A stretch of DNA of 43,904 bases. Source: Crocinitomicaceae bacterium. Lineage in GTDB: Bacteria > Bacteroidota > Bacteroidia > Flavobacteriales_D > Crocinitomicaceae. Numbering within the stretch: position 1 is the stretch's first letter; every line of letters starts with the position of its first letter. Location of the stretch: the NCBI GenBank assembly GCA_023254905.1, contig JALRKF010000023.1, positions 1 to 43,904 on the forward strand, written 5' to 3'. Positions 8,762 to 15,532 of the stretch are shown here, in pieces. The notes under the pieces are model-generated. The model was not told where the DNA came from and did no database searches. It saw nothing but the letters and a program-made list of their open reading frames with translations. Position numbers and translations under genes: made by a program.

Positions 8762-9559
8762 ATGAAAAAGATTTTATTCTTACTAACCACCTTTTTTTTC
8801 AGCGCTAGTTTATTCGCCGCTCTGTCAGTAGAGGGAACCTATCAAGGAAAGAACCTTTATGTTCAGAACCCAATGGATGATGAGGGTTTTGGTTACTGTG
8901 CAACTAAAGTAACGATAAATGGTGATGTAATGCCTGGAGGAACAAACATGCGAGCATTCGAAATCGATTTCTCACAGTTTAATATTGAAATTGGAGAACC
9001 AATATTTATAGTAATAGAACATCATGATGGTTGTAAACCAAAAATTATGAATCCTGAAGTTTTGTTACCGCGCTCTACATTTACCGTAGATGAAATCAAA
9101 GTAACTAAAGGTGGAGACCTTTTATGGAAAACTTCGGGTGAACAAGGAAAGCTACCATTTACCATTGAGCAATATCGATGGAACAAATGGGTTCCAGTAG
9201 GAGAGGTACAGGGAAAGGGAGGTGGAACAATTAATTCATATGAATTTAATCTAATACCTCATTCTGGCGAAAATACAGTACGTGTTGTTCAGATTGATCA
9301 TTCAGGTACGAAAAGACCATCGAAAGAGGTTAAGTTTGTTTCAAGCACACCAATTGTTACAAAAACACCAGCAAAGGTGAAGGATGAAATTAAGTTTATG
9401 GCAAATGGAAAACCGTACGAAACGAAATACGAAATTCATGATGCCTATGGGAATATCGTGAAAAAAGGTACTGGTGAAACTGTTAATTGTTCCAACCTTT
9501 TGAAAGGAGTTTATTACATCAGCTTTGACAATGCAAACGAAAAGTTCATTAAGAACTAA
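8762..9559 (+). CDS. Secreted protein with T9SS-type C-terminal sorting domain
   Basis: A 265-residue exported protein. The start is taken as the ATG at 8762, not the TTG one codon upstream. A clear signal peptide (MKKILFLLTTFFFSASLFAA) precedes a beta-rich region of unknown function (about 22-190) that includes cysteines in GYCATKV and DGCKPK. The last 70 residues resemble a type A T9SS sorting domain: 'YEIHDAYGNIVKKGTGE' followed by 'LLKGVYYISF' and a basic end (EKFIKN). Such domains direct export across the outer membrane by the type IX system, of which the SprE/PorW-like protein at 39314-41938 is a likely component. A strong terminator follows immediately. The cargo's function is unknown. 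Confidence 0.8.
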   Translation: MKKILFLLTTFFFSASLFAALSVEGTYQGKNLYVQNPMDDEGFGYCATKVTINGDVMPGGTNMRAFEIDFSQFNIEIGEPIFIVIEHHDGCKPKIMNPEVLLPRSTFTVDEIKVTKGGDLLWKTSGEQGKLPFTIEQYRWNKWVPVGEVQGKGGGTINSYEFNLIPHSGENTVRVVQIDHSGTKRPSKEVKFVSSTPIVTKTPAKVKDEIKFMANGKPYETKYEIHDAYGNIVKKGTGETVNCSNLLKGVYYISFDNANEKFIKN

Positions 9560-9581
9560 GAGCAAAAGTATTTATATTGAG

Positions 9582-9614
9582 ACCCTGTTCCATTGAGCAG
9601 GGTTTTTTATTTTG
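9582..9614 (+). terminator. Intrinsic terminator after the T9SS cargo gene
   Basis: The stem ACCCTGTTC/GAGCAGGGT (9582-9590 and 9595-9603, one G-T pair) closes a CATT loop and is followed by TTTTTTATTTTG. It ends only 5 nt before the ATG of the methylmalonyl-CoA epimerase gene. Confidence 0.85.
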
Positions 9615-9619
9615 TAAAA

Positions 9620-10021
9620 ATGATAAAGAGAATAGAGCATCTTGGAATAGCTGTAAATAGCCTTGAGGAGACCTTAACGTCTTACGAAGCATTGCTTGGA
9701 AAGAGCTATAAAGAAGAGATTGTTGAATCTGAATTTGTAAGAACCGTTTTTATACAGGTTGGAGAATCAAAGATTGAGCTCTTAGAAGCTACAGATGAAA
9801 GATCAGCAATCGCCAAGTTCTTAGAAAAGAATAGACAAGGGTTCCACCACGTTGCCTTTGAAGTGGACAATATAGAAAAGGAACTAGAGAGACTGAAAGG
9901 GGAAGGATTCCAATTAATCCATGAGACCCCTAAGGATGGAGCAGATAATAAACGTATTGCATTTTTACATCCTAAATCAACAGCAGGACTGCTAGTTGAA
10001 CTTTGTCAGGAGAAAGGTTGA
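9620..10021 (+). CDS. mce: Methylmalonyl-CoA epimerase
   Basis: Interconverts (R)- and (S)-methylmalonyl-CoA between propionyl-CoA carboxylase and methylmalonyl-CoA mutase. The start is set at ATG 9620 (133 residues) because the family's first strand begins IKRIEHLGIAV; a longer TTG-started frame would begin inside the terminator hairpin. The vicinal-oxygen-chelate fold is visible as two repeats: IEHLGIAVNSLEET (His7) with KIELLEA (Glu53), and GFHHVAFEVDNIEKE (His76/77) with LLVELCQ (Glu127). These positions are candidate metal ligands. The gene lies directly behind the upstream terminator with no room for a classical promoter between them, so its expression is unclear. It overlaps the 3' end of the convergent HAD gene by 30 bp. 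Confidence 0.93.
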   Translation: MIKRIEHLGIAVNSLEETLTSYEALLGKSYKEEIVESEFVRTVFIQVGESKIELLEATDERSAIAKFLEKNRQGFHHVAFEVDNIEKELERLKGEGFQLIHETPKDGADNKRIAFLHPKSTAGLLVELCQEKG

Positions 10022-10615
10022 TAGAGAATCAATGTTCTCTAGAAGGTGTGTTTGAAAGCCCATTTTTTGAGCGGTTTCTATATGCTGCATTGAGTCGTCA
10101 ATAAAGAGTACTTCTTCGGGCTTGGCTGATATTTCATCTAGAACAAATTGAAAGATTTCGTCATCGGGTTTGCGCATCCCTAATTCCTGCGATAAGAATA
10201 TATGGTTGAACAGTTCATTAGGTGGTGTCAAAGGAAGTTTATCCCAGCGATTGAAGGCTACCTCGATATGGATATCATTTGTATTGCTCAGCAGAAATAT
10301 TTTGTAGCCAAAAGATTTTAATTTTTCCACGGCTAAAATGTTGTCTTGATGGATTGCACCAAGCATTTCATTCCAGGCCTTTACTACCACATTAGGTGAG
10401 AAGCCCTTCCCGATTTTATCCAAAAGTTGATTGATAAAGTACTGTGAACTGATCTTACCAGTTTCGAATTTATTGAAGAGGTCTTGCTGTTCTGCTTGAG
10501 AATAGAGTGCTTCAAAATCTACAATTCCCAGATCTTTGAACGCATTAATTGTCGATTGATAATTAATATCAATGAGTACCCCGCCAAAATCGAACACGAT
10601 GTTTTTAATTGCCAT
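9992..10615 (-). CDS. HAD-superfamily phosphatase, YihX-like
   Basis: Haloacid-dehalogenase-type hydrolase of subfamily IA. The 207-residue protein has motif I FDFGGVLID (nucleophile Asp9, with Gly in place of the second Asp, as in E. coli YihX), motif II LLSNTN, motif III within LGMRKP (Lys), and motif IV FIDDS. Agreement with YihX extends to 'LSQELGMRKP' and 'FIDDSMQHIE'. YihX is an alpha-D-glucose-1-phosphate phosphatase; a sugar-phosphate substrate is therefore plausible but not proven here. The start ATG at 10615 stands about 10 nt behind the terminator hairpin of the upstream YceI gene. The 3' end overlaps the epimerase gene by 30 bp on the opposite strand. Confidence 0.88.
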   Translation of the reverse strand: MAIKNIVFDFGGVLIDINYQSTINAFKDLGIVDFEALYSQAEQQDLFNKFETGKISSQYFINQLLDKIGKGFSPNVVVKAWNEMLGAIHQDNILAVEKLKSFGYKIFLLSNTNDIHIEVAFNRWDKLPLTPPNELFNHIFLSQELGMRKPDDEIFQFVLDEISAKPEEVLFIDDSMQHIETAQKMGFQTHLLENIDSLSTFLLTKFN

Positions 10616-10616
10616 A

Positions 10617-10655
10617 CACGAAAATAAAGAGGGAGGCTAAAAGGCCTCCCTCTTT
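10617..10655 (-). terminator. Intrinsic terminator after the YceI gene
   Basis: A perfect 12-bp stem AAAGAGGGAGGC/GCCTCCCTCTTT (10626-10637 and 10644-10655) with a 6-nt loop is followed on the minus strand by TTTATTTT. It terminates the YceI transcript and sits directly upstream of the HAD start codon. Confidence 0.85.
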
Positions 10656-10673
10656 GTGTAAATATACCCTAAA

Positions 10674-11285
10674 TTATTTTTTTAAAACAAGGTTGAGGTC
10701 GAATTGGAATACTGATTTAGCTCCTGGTTCACCAGTTTTAGGATCTACTTCTGTTATGTAGGGCATTTTGGTGTCAGCAAAATCAACACTAAATTTTCCA
10801 TTGAAAGTAGCACCTTCCTCTGTAGTATTCATAGCAAGAGGGATATCATTCGTTAAGTCTGTCCCAAGAACATTAATGGTAGCGTTCATCTTTCCATCAT
10901 TGTAACTGTTAACAGTCACGTTCGCGGTAGGATATTGTGCAGTAAAGAAGAACGAAGTGTCTTGAAGGTGAGAAATCAAATAATTAATCTTGTCTTCGGG
11001 CATAGGATCTGCCACAGTTATCTTTGTAAGGTCAATAGTAAATGTACCTTCGGAAACTGAGCCACCTATCATTGTTAAAGAACCATCTGTTATTTGGACG
11101 TTCCCCGTGTGAAAATGATTCTCATTTTCTTCACCTTTCCACCATAGACTGGATGCTTCGGCATCCAATGTGTAAACTACGGCATCTGAAGTTTCCTCGC
11201 TAGCTTCAGCAGAGTCAGCACTACTGCTGCAGGATGCAATAAATAAAGCTGTAGCGCCAATTAGCACTAAATTTTTTGTTTTCAT
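10674..11285 (-). CDS. YceI-family lipoprotein
   Basis: Lipocalin-like YceI domain protein, a family that binds isoprenoid or amphiphilic ligands in the periplasm. The start is set at the ATG at 11285 because it gives a proper lipoprotein signal (MKTKNLVLIGATALFIASC, lipidated Cys19); an upstream in-frame start would add 14 residues before the signal and lies close to the promoter. After a Ser/Ala/Glu-rich linker, the domain (about 32-203) shows 'YTLDAEASSLWWKG', 'GTFTIDLTKITVAD', 'PTANVTVNS' and 'FSVDFADTKMPY'. It is monocistronic: a promoter element lies upstream and a strong terminator downstream. The ligand is unknown. Confidence 0.88.
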   Translation of the reverse strand: MKTKNLVLIGATALFIASCSSSADSAEASEETSDAVVYTLDAEASSLWWKGEENENHFHTGNVQITDGSLTMIGGSVSEGTFTIDLTKITVADPMPEDKINYLISHLQDTSFFFTAQYPTANVTVNSYNDGKMNATINVLGTDLTNDIPLAMNTTEEGATFNGKFSVDFADTKMPYITEVDPKTGEPGAKSVFQFDLNLVLKK

Positions 11286-11311
11286 ATTCGTATTTATTTT
11301 TGATAAATATA

Positions 11312-11319
11312 CAAAATTA
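11312..11319 (-). promoter_or_regulatory. Bacteroidota -7 promoter element (TAATTTTG)
   Basis: On the minus strand TAATTTTG fits TAnnTTTG and lies 26 nt before the YceI lipoprotein ATG. No TTG at the -33 position. Confidence 0.4.
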
Positions 11320-11386
11320 TATACCATGGTAGATAAAATTAAATATTTTTTTGCACAAGGTTACTGTTATTGGTTAAATTTAGGTC

Positions 11387-12142
11387 ATGAAGCTATTTCT
11401 AGACGAACTTCGGTTTATTGATACAGAGAAGCCTTTGGATCTCTCTATTGAGTTAAGTGATGATGAGGGCAACCCTCGCGCTTGGTACGTAGAGCCGCCA
11501 ACTTTTGAACCTGTTCGAACAGAGCACTACACGGGCTCGGTGGAGGAGGGAGGCCCTGTGAACTTCAGAGACATCTTTTTCAATCCGCACGGACATAGTA
11601 CGCATACTGAATGCCTCGGGCATATTACATCTGAAATTTTCTCAGTAAATGATCGAATTCGAGAGTACTTTTGCAAAGCACAGGTTCTTACCGTAAAACC
11701 AACTGTGATTTTGAATCAGTCTGACGGCTTACAGGATAAGGTAATTACAGCAGATCAGCTATGTAATGTTTCAGATGCCGTGGATGCACTTATAATTAGA
11801 ACTATCCCGAACGATGTGAATAAGAAAAATTTGAATTATTCTAATACTAATCCTACCTATTTAGACGTCAACGGGGCTTCTATTTTAATTGCAAAAGGAA
11901 TTAAGCATTTACTTGTAGACTTACCCAGTGTTGATAGGGAGTCTGATGGTGGTGCATTGGTTTTCCATCATGCATTCTGGGAGGTTCCAAAAAACCCAAA
12001 CCACGAGAGAACTATCACAGAACTTATTTATGTGTCTGATGACATTGATGATGGCGAATATATATTAGAATTACAGCTAGCAGCGTTCAAAAATGACGCC
12101 GCTCCTTCGAGACCTGTATTATATAAAATAGAAAAGAGCTGA
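11387..12142 (+). CDS. Cyclase-family metal-dependent hydrolase (kynurenine-formamidase-like)
   Basis: A 251-residue cytoplasmic protein of the putative cyclase family, whose best-known members are bacterial arylformamidases. Family features are the early 'KPLDLSIEL' strand, a histidine-rich metal site near residues 68-79, the 'IIRTIPN' and 'PTYLDVNGASILIAKGIKHLLVDLPSVDRESDGG' stretches, and a late 'HHAFWEVP' histidine pair. The metal motif departs from the canonical H-x-G-T-H-x-D-x-P-x-H: here it reads HGHSTHTECLGH, with Ser for Gly, Glu for Asp and Leu for Pro. The substrate is therefore uncertain, and there are no tryptophan-degradation genes nearby to support a kynurenine role. The stop codon lies inside the stem of the following terminator. 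Confidence 0.82.
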   Translation: MKLFLDELRFIDTEKPLDLSIELSDDEGNPRAWYVEPPTFEPVRTEHYTGSVEEGGPVNFRDIFFNPHGHSTHTECLGHITSEIFSVNDRIREYFCKAQVLTVKPTVILNQSDGLQDKVITADQLCNVSDAVDALIIRTIPNDVNKKNLNYSNTNPTYLDVNGASILIAKGIKHLLVDLPSVDRESDGGALVFHHAFWEVPKNPNHERTITELIYVSDDIDDGEYILELQLAAFKNDAAPSRPVLYKIEKS

Positions 12143-12165
12143 ATAAATCAGCTCTTAATTCTTTT
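12134..12165 (+). terminator. Intrinsic terminator after the cyclase-family gene
   Basis: The 9-bp stem AAGAGCTGA/TCAGCTCTT (12134-12142 and 12148-12156), loop ATAAA, is followed by AATTCTTTT. The left arm contains the stop codon of the cyclase-family gene. Confidence 0.75.
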
Positions 12166-12235
12166 AGTAGTAAGTTAAACTGGTAGTGTAGTCGCTAAAC
12201 AACAAAACCTAAAAACAGAGTAAGTTTAAAATAAC

Positions 12236-12367
12236 CAGGAAATTTCTCTCGTTTCATAAAGAAAGCTTAGAACTGTTATACTCTTTAATCAAACTAGAAA
12301 ATGAAACTGCCTCTCCAAGCAGTATGTTCTTTCTTTATTTCAAATCGAAACATGAGAAAATTTCCTG
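12236..12367. repeat. Long imperfect inverted repeat with an inner hairpin, function unknown
   Basis: The gene-free stretch 12143-12482 holds the terminator above and this element. The arm 12236-12273 pairs with 12326-12367: on comparison with the reverse complement, blocks CAGGAAATTT, CTC, GTTTC, ATAAAGAAA and GAAC match, interrupted by small gaps. Inside lies a smaller hairpin ACTGC/GCAGT (12306-12310 and 12319-12323). No open reading frame of note and no recognised RNA family were seen. It could be a MITE-like remnant, a structured non-coding RNA, or the 3' region of the LytTR regulator transcript. The rest of the gap shows nothing recognisable. Confidence 0.55.
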
Positions 12368-12482
12368 ATTAATTCTCCTTATTTCCTAACTCAATGATAA
12401 TTATTCTGAGCGAGTTTCGGTTGGCAAATGAATATTAGAGAATATTGAATGAATAAACCGCGTATTTTGGTTATTTTTTAAT

Positions 12483-13226
12483 TTATAAGTTCTCTAAGGT
12501 TTGAAAGAAAACTTCTCTTTTAGCAGAAGACAAAGGTACTTCAGAACCATCTTTCATAACTACAGCACCTCCATTTTTCTTATCGTATCTTTCCACATAA
12601 TTAATATTGATTAAATGGGATTGCTGTACTCGTAAAAAGTGATGACCGCTTAATAGTGTTTCATATTCTTTGAGTGTTTTCGAAACTAGTATTTTTTTAT
12701 TCTGCGAAAGAAAGAACGAAGTATAATTTCTGTCTGCTTCACAACGAATAATATCATCTAAATCAACCACATGAACACTCTCTTGAGTTTTTAGAACGAG
12801 TCTTCTTTTTTCGTGGGGGTTAATGTTTTTTTGAAGAGCTTCAAATTGTGAACTTTCACCCTCCTCTTGAATGATATCAATCGCTTTTTTTAGAGCGTCC
12901 TTTAACTCTGTTGGATCCACAGGCTTAAGCAGGTAATCAAGAGCAGAAAACTTAATAGCCTTTATAGCAAATTCTTCATGCGCTGTGATAAAAATAACAG
13001 CAAAGTTTTTGTCTTTAATGGATCGAAGAACATCGAAACCTGTGCCATCAGGCATTTGAATATCAAGGAACACAATATCCGGATTATGTTCCTTAATTGC
13101 TTTGATACCACTTTCAACATTTTCTCCGTCTGGGATTGTTTGTAAATCAAAATCAAACGAATCTATCATATTAGCGATTAGCTGTCTTGTTCTGTTTTCA
13201 TCATCTATGATTAAAACTTTATACAT
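12483..13226 (-). CDS. LytTR-family response regulator
   Basis: Two-component DNA-binding regulator (247 residues). The receiver domain (about 1-115) has Asp8/Asp9, the phosphoacceptor Asp55 in IVFLDIQMPD, Thr81 and Lys101 in YLLKPVDP. The C-terminal LytTR domain (about 145-245) shows 'IIRCEADRNYTSFFL', 'FLRVQQSHLININYV' and 'GSEVPLSSAKREVFF', the pattern of AlgR/AgrA/LytR regulators that bind direct repeats. It is separated by 2 nt from the upstream histidine kinase gene, so the two form an operon and almost certainly a signalling pair. No hairpin terminator is visible downstream; the neighbouring 12143-12482 region holds the inverted-repeat element. Confidence 0.94.
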   Translation of the reverse strand: MYKVLIIDDENRTRQLIANMIDSFDFDLQTIPDGENVESGIKAIKEHNPDIVFLDIQMPDGTGFDVLRSIKDKNFAVIFITAHEEFAIKAIKFSALDYLLKPVDPTELKDALKKAIDIIQEEGESSQFEALQKNINPHEKRRLVLKTQESVHVVDLDDIIRCEADRNYTSFFLSQNKKILVSKTLKEYETLLSGHHFLRVQQSHLININYVERYDKKNGGAVVMKDGSEVPLSSAKREVFFQTLENL

Positions 13227-13228
13227 AA

Positions 13229-15430
13229 TCAGGAATTAAGGTTTGAATCAACGCGGAAAGGTAACGAAATTAAAACTTTTGTGCCAGTTTCCAGGGATTT
13301 ATTATAGTCCTCGATCTTCATGAATCCATCTGTACCATATTTCTTGTTCAGGTTATCGATACGGTCCTTTGTTATAGTCATAGCCATACTTTTATGTGCA
13401 GAGCTTTTCTTGAAATTTTTTGAAGCCTTCCTTCCAACACCATTGTCCTCAATGCGAATAATAAGCATGTTGGATTGTTTCTCAAATGAAACACGGATAA
13501 CCCCTCCTTCAATAGTGTGTAGCTGTCCATGTTCTATCGCATTTTCGATAAAGGGTTGTGTAATCATAGGTGGTATCACGGCCGAGTTATCTTGCAATAC
13601 CTCTTGACATTCGATGAAATATTCAAAGCGATCTTGGAAGCGAAGTTTTTGCATAGATAAATACTTTTCTAAAATTTCTATCTCTGTGGATATTGGGATA
13701 AATTCTTTCGGAGAGTTCTCCAATATTAATCGCATCAATCTAGAGAAGTTGACTAGAAATTTAGAGGAGTTCACAGTATCATTTTCAAAAATATAGCTTT
13801 GTATTACAGACATGGCATTGAAAACAAAATGAGGGTTCATTTGTGTGCGAAGCAGAGTCTGTCGCATTTCAGCTTCTTGCCGTTGCTGCTTGATTTTAGT
13901 TTGATTCCAACGATAAAAAATGATTACTCCCGCGAGGATAATTATCACAATGAATGCAATGATTATGTACGCTTGTAAATTACTTCTAAGTTGAACATTA
14001 TCGAGCTTAGTTTCTGAAAGTTCTTTTTCTTGACGCAGTCTTTGCATTGAATCAATTTGTGATTGAGATCGATAAGTTTCGCTTAACTCCGTAATTTTGG
14101 CAGCTGCTTGAATTGTTGTGTTACTGTCAAGGTAGTCAACATACAATGTCATGTATTCTAATGCTTTGCGTTCATTTTTCGTTTCTTGATATACATCTGA
14201 TATCACCCGATAAGTGTTGGAAATCTCGTTTTTAGTACCAAATTGCTTTCTTTTTTCAATTGCTCGTTCCAGCCATTTTAATGCCAAATCGTACTTTTTT
14301 TGTTTCAAAAACACATTACCAACATTGTGATAAACCCCTGCACTTGCCCCTCTATTATTGGTTTCTTCATAGAAAACTAACGCCTTATTAAAACTAGATT
14401 TAGCTTCTTCATAATTCTGCTTCTCTTGATGAATCATCCCAAGTATGTTGTGGGTCTCACCCAACCCGTTCAAATCATTTAGTTCGGTAAGGAATTCTAA
14501 AGCTTTGTTTGCATTCGCTGCTGCTTGTGAATACTTATTCGTTTTCAATTGAACAGAGGCTAATTTAGACAGTGCAAGGGCGATTTGCCGTCGATCGTTT
14601 ATTTGCCGAGCATACTTTAACGATTTTTGAAAGTAGGATTGTGCTACAAAAAAATTAGAAATCTCTACCTGTGACTGACCGATTTCTCTCGTGAACTTTG
14701 CCAATAAAAATGGACTACGGACCTCCTCTGCAAGTCTTATGGCAACGAAATTTTTTGCCACACTTAGCTCCACCTGTCCAAAGAATTGGTAAATTCTTGC
14801 TTGTGTATTCCAGGTCTGAGCATGAACTGCTTTATCACCACTTAGGCGACCTGTATTCATTGCTTTTTTTACGTAAAACAAGGCACTATCCTTTTGGAAT
14901 GATCGCATAAAGTTTAATGCGAGATGGACATTTGCTTCACTCGACCACTTAAAGTTCCTTTTTTTCCGTGCAATTTTTGATGCCATTCGCAAATAAAAAT
15001 CTGCCGTTGAATATTCAAGGTTGTCTGAATGATAGTAGCCAAGGTGGCGATATACTTTAAACTTGAAGTCGTCACTTTGAAGTTTATTCAAGAAGGGTTG
15101 ACAAGCAAGAATTTTACTCGAGTATTCCTTTTGATCACCATTAATTTGAGCTATTTCTGCACAGAAAAATAAAGCATTGAATCTTATAGAGTCATCATAA
15201 TTCCGACTTTCCGATAGAATTATATCTTTTATGGAATCAGCTTTGTACAGATTGTTTGTCTTGTAATATTCTCCGAGCGCCATAAGTCTGCTAAATCGTT
15301 TTTTTGGATTTTTTTCAGCGTTCAGGGATTCTATGAGTTGATTTTCACGAGATTCTTGTCCATGACCGTATTTTACAATCAGCAGTGAGAATGTGACAAG
15401 GGTCAGCCAAACAGGAGAATATCTACTCAT
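13229..15430 (-). CDS. TPR-containing LytS-type sensor histidine kinase
   Basis: Membrane sensor kinase partnered with the LytTR regulator 2 nt downstream. The 733-residue protein has an N-terminal export signal ending near YGHGQ, a long periplasmic array of TPR-like helices (about 100-440; for example 'GLGETHNILGMIHQEKQNYEEAKSSFNKAL' split over two helices), a single transmembrane segment near 485-505, a short coiled coil, and the LytS/His_kinase domain with the histidine in TQMNPHFVFNAMS. The ATP-binding domain follows, with an N-box in QPFIENAIEHG and a G-box in IEDNGVGR. The TPR part probably senses a protein or envelope ligand. This architecture is common in Bacteroidota. A near-consensus TATCTTTC element lies about 40 nt upstream. 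Confidence 0.92.
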   Translation of the reverse strand: MSRYSPVWLTLVTFSLLIVKYGHGQESRENQLIESLNAEKNPKKRFSRLMALGEYYKTNNLYKADSIKDIILSESRNYDDSIRFNALFFCAEIAQINGDQKEYSSKILACQPFLNKLQSDDFKFKVYRHLGYYHSDNLEYSTADFYLRMASKIARKKRNFKWSSEANVHLALNFMRSFQKDSALFYVKKAMNTGRLSGDKAVHAQTWNTQARIYQFFGQVELSVAKNFVAIRLAEEVRSPFLLAKFTREIGQSQVEISNFFVAQSYFQKSLKYARQINDRRQIALALSKLASVQLKTNKYSQAAANANKALEFLTELNDLNGLGETHNILGMIHQEKQNYEEAKSSFNKALVFYEETNNRGASAGVYHNVGNVFLKQKKYDLALKWLERAIEKRKQFGTKNEISNTYRVISDVYQETKNERKALEYMTLYVDYLDSNTTIQAAAKITELSETYRSQSQIDSMQRLRQEKELSETKLDNVQLRSNLQAYIIIAFIVIIILAGVIIFYRWNQTKIKQQRQEAEMRQTLLRTQMNPHFVFNAMSVIQSYIFENDTVNSSKFLVNFSRLMRLILENSPKEFIPISTEIEILEKYLSMQKLRFQDRFEYFIECQEVLQDNSAVIPPMITQPFIENAIEHGQLHTIEGGVIRVSFEKQSNMLIIRIEDNGVGRKASKNFKKSSAHKSMAMTITKDRIDNLNKKYGTDGFMKIEDYNKSLETGTKVLISLPFRVDSNLNS

Positions 15431-15505
15431 GAAACATAAAAATAAAGAAATTACGGATTAATCGACACGAAAGATACACTTACAATTAAATAGAAGCCAA
15501 ATGGC

Positions 15506-15513
15506 TATCTTTG
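15506..15513 (+). promoter_or_regulatory. Bacteroidota -7 promoter element of leuS (TATCTTTG)
   Basis: TATCTTTG matches TAnnTTTG and ends 19 nt before the leuS ATG. It is overlapped at its first base by a small palindrome AGCCA-AA-TGGCT (15495-15506). No -33 TTG was found. Confidence 0.5.
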
Positions 15514-15532
15514 CAACCAAAATTCAGCTAAG

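Noticed and set aside
9593-9619. TTG-started N-terminal extension of the methylmalonyl-CoA epimerase
   Set aside because: It starts inside the terminator stem and adds nine residues not found before the family's first strand; ATG at 9620 fits better.
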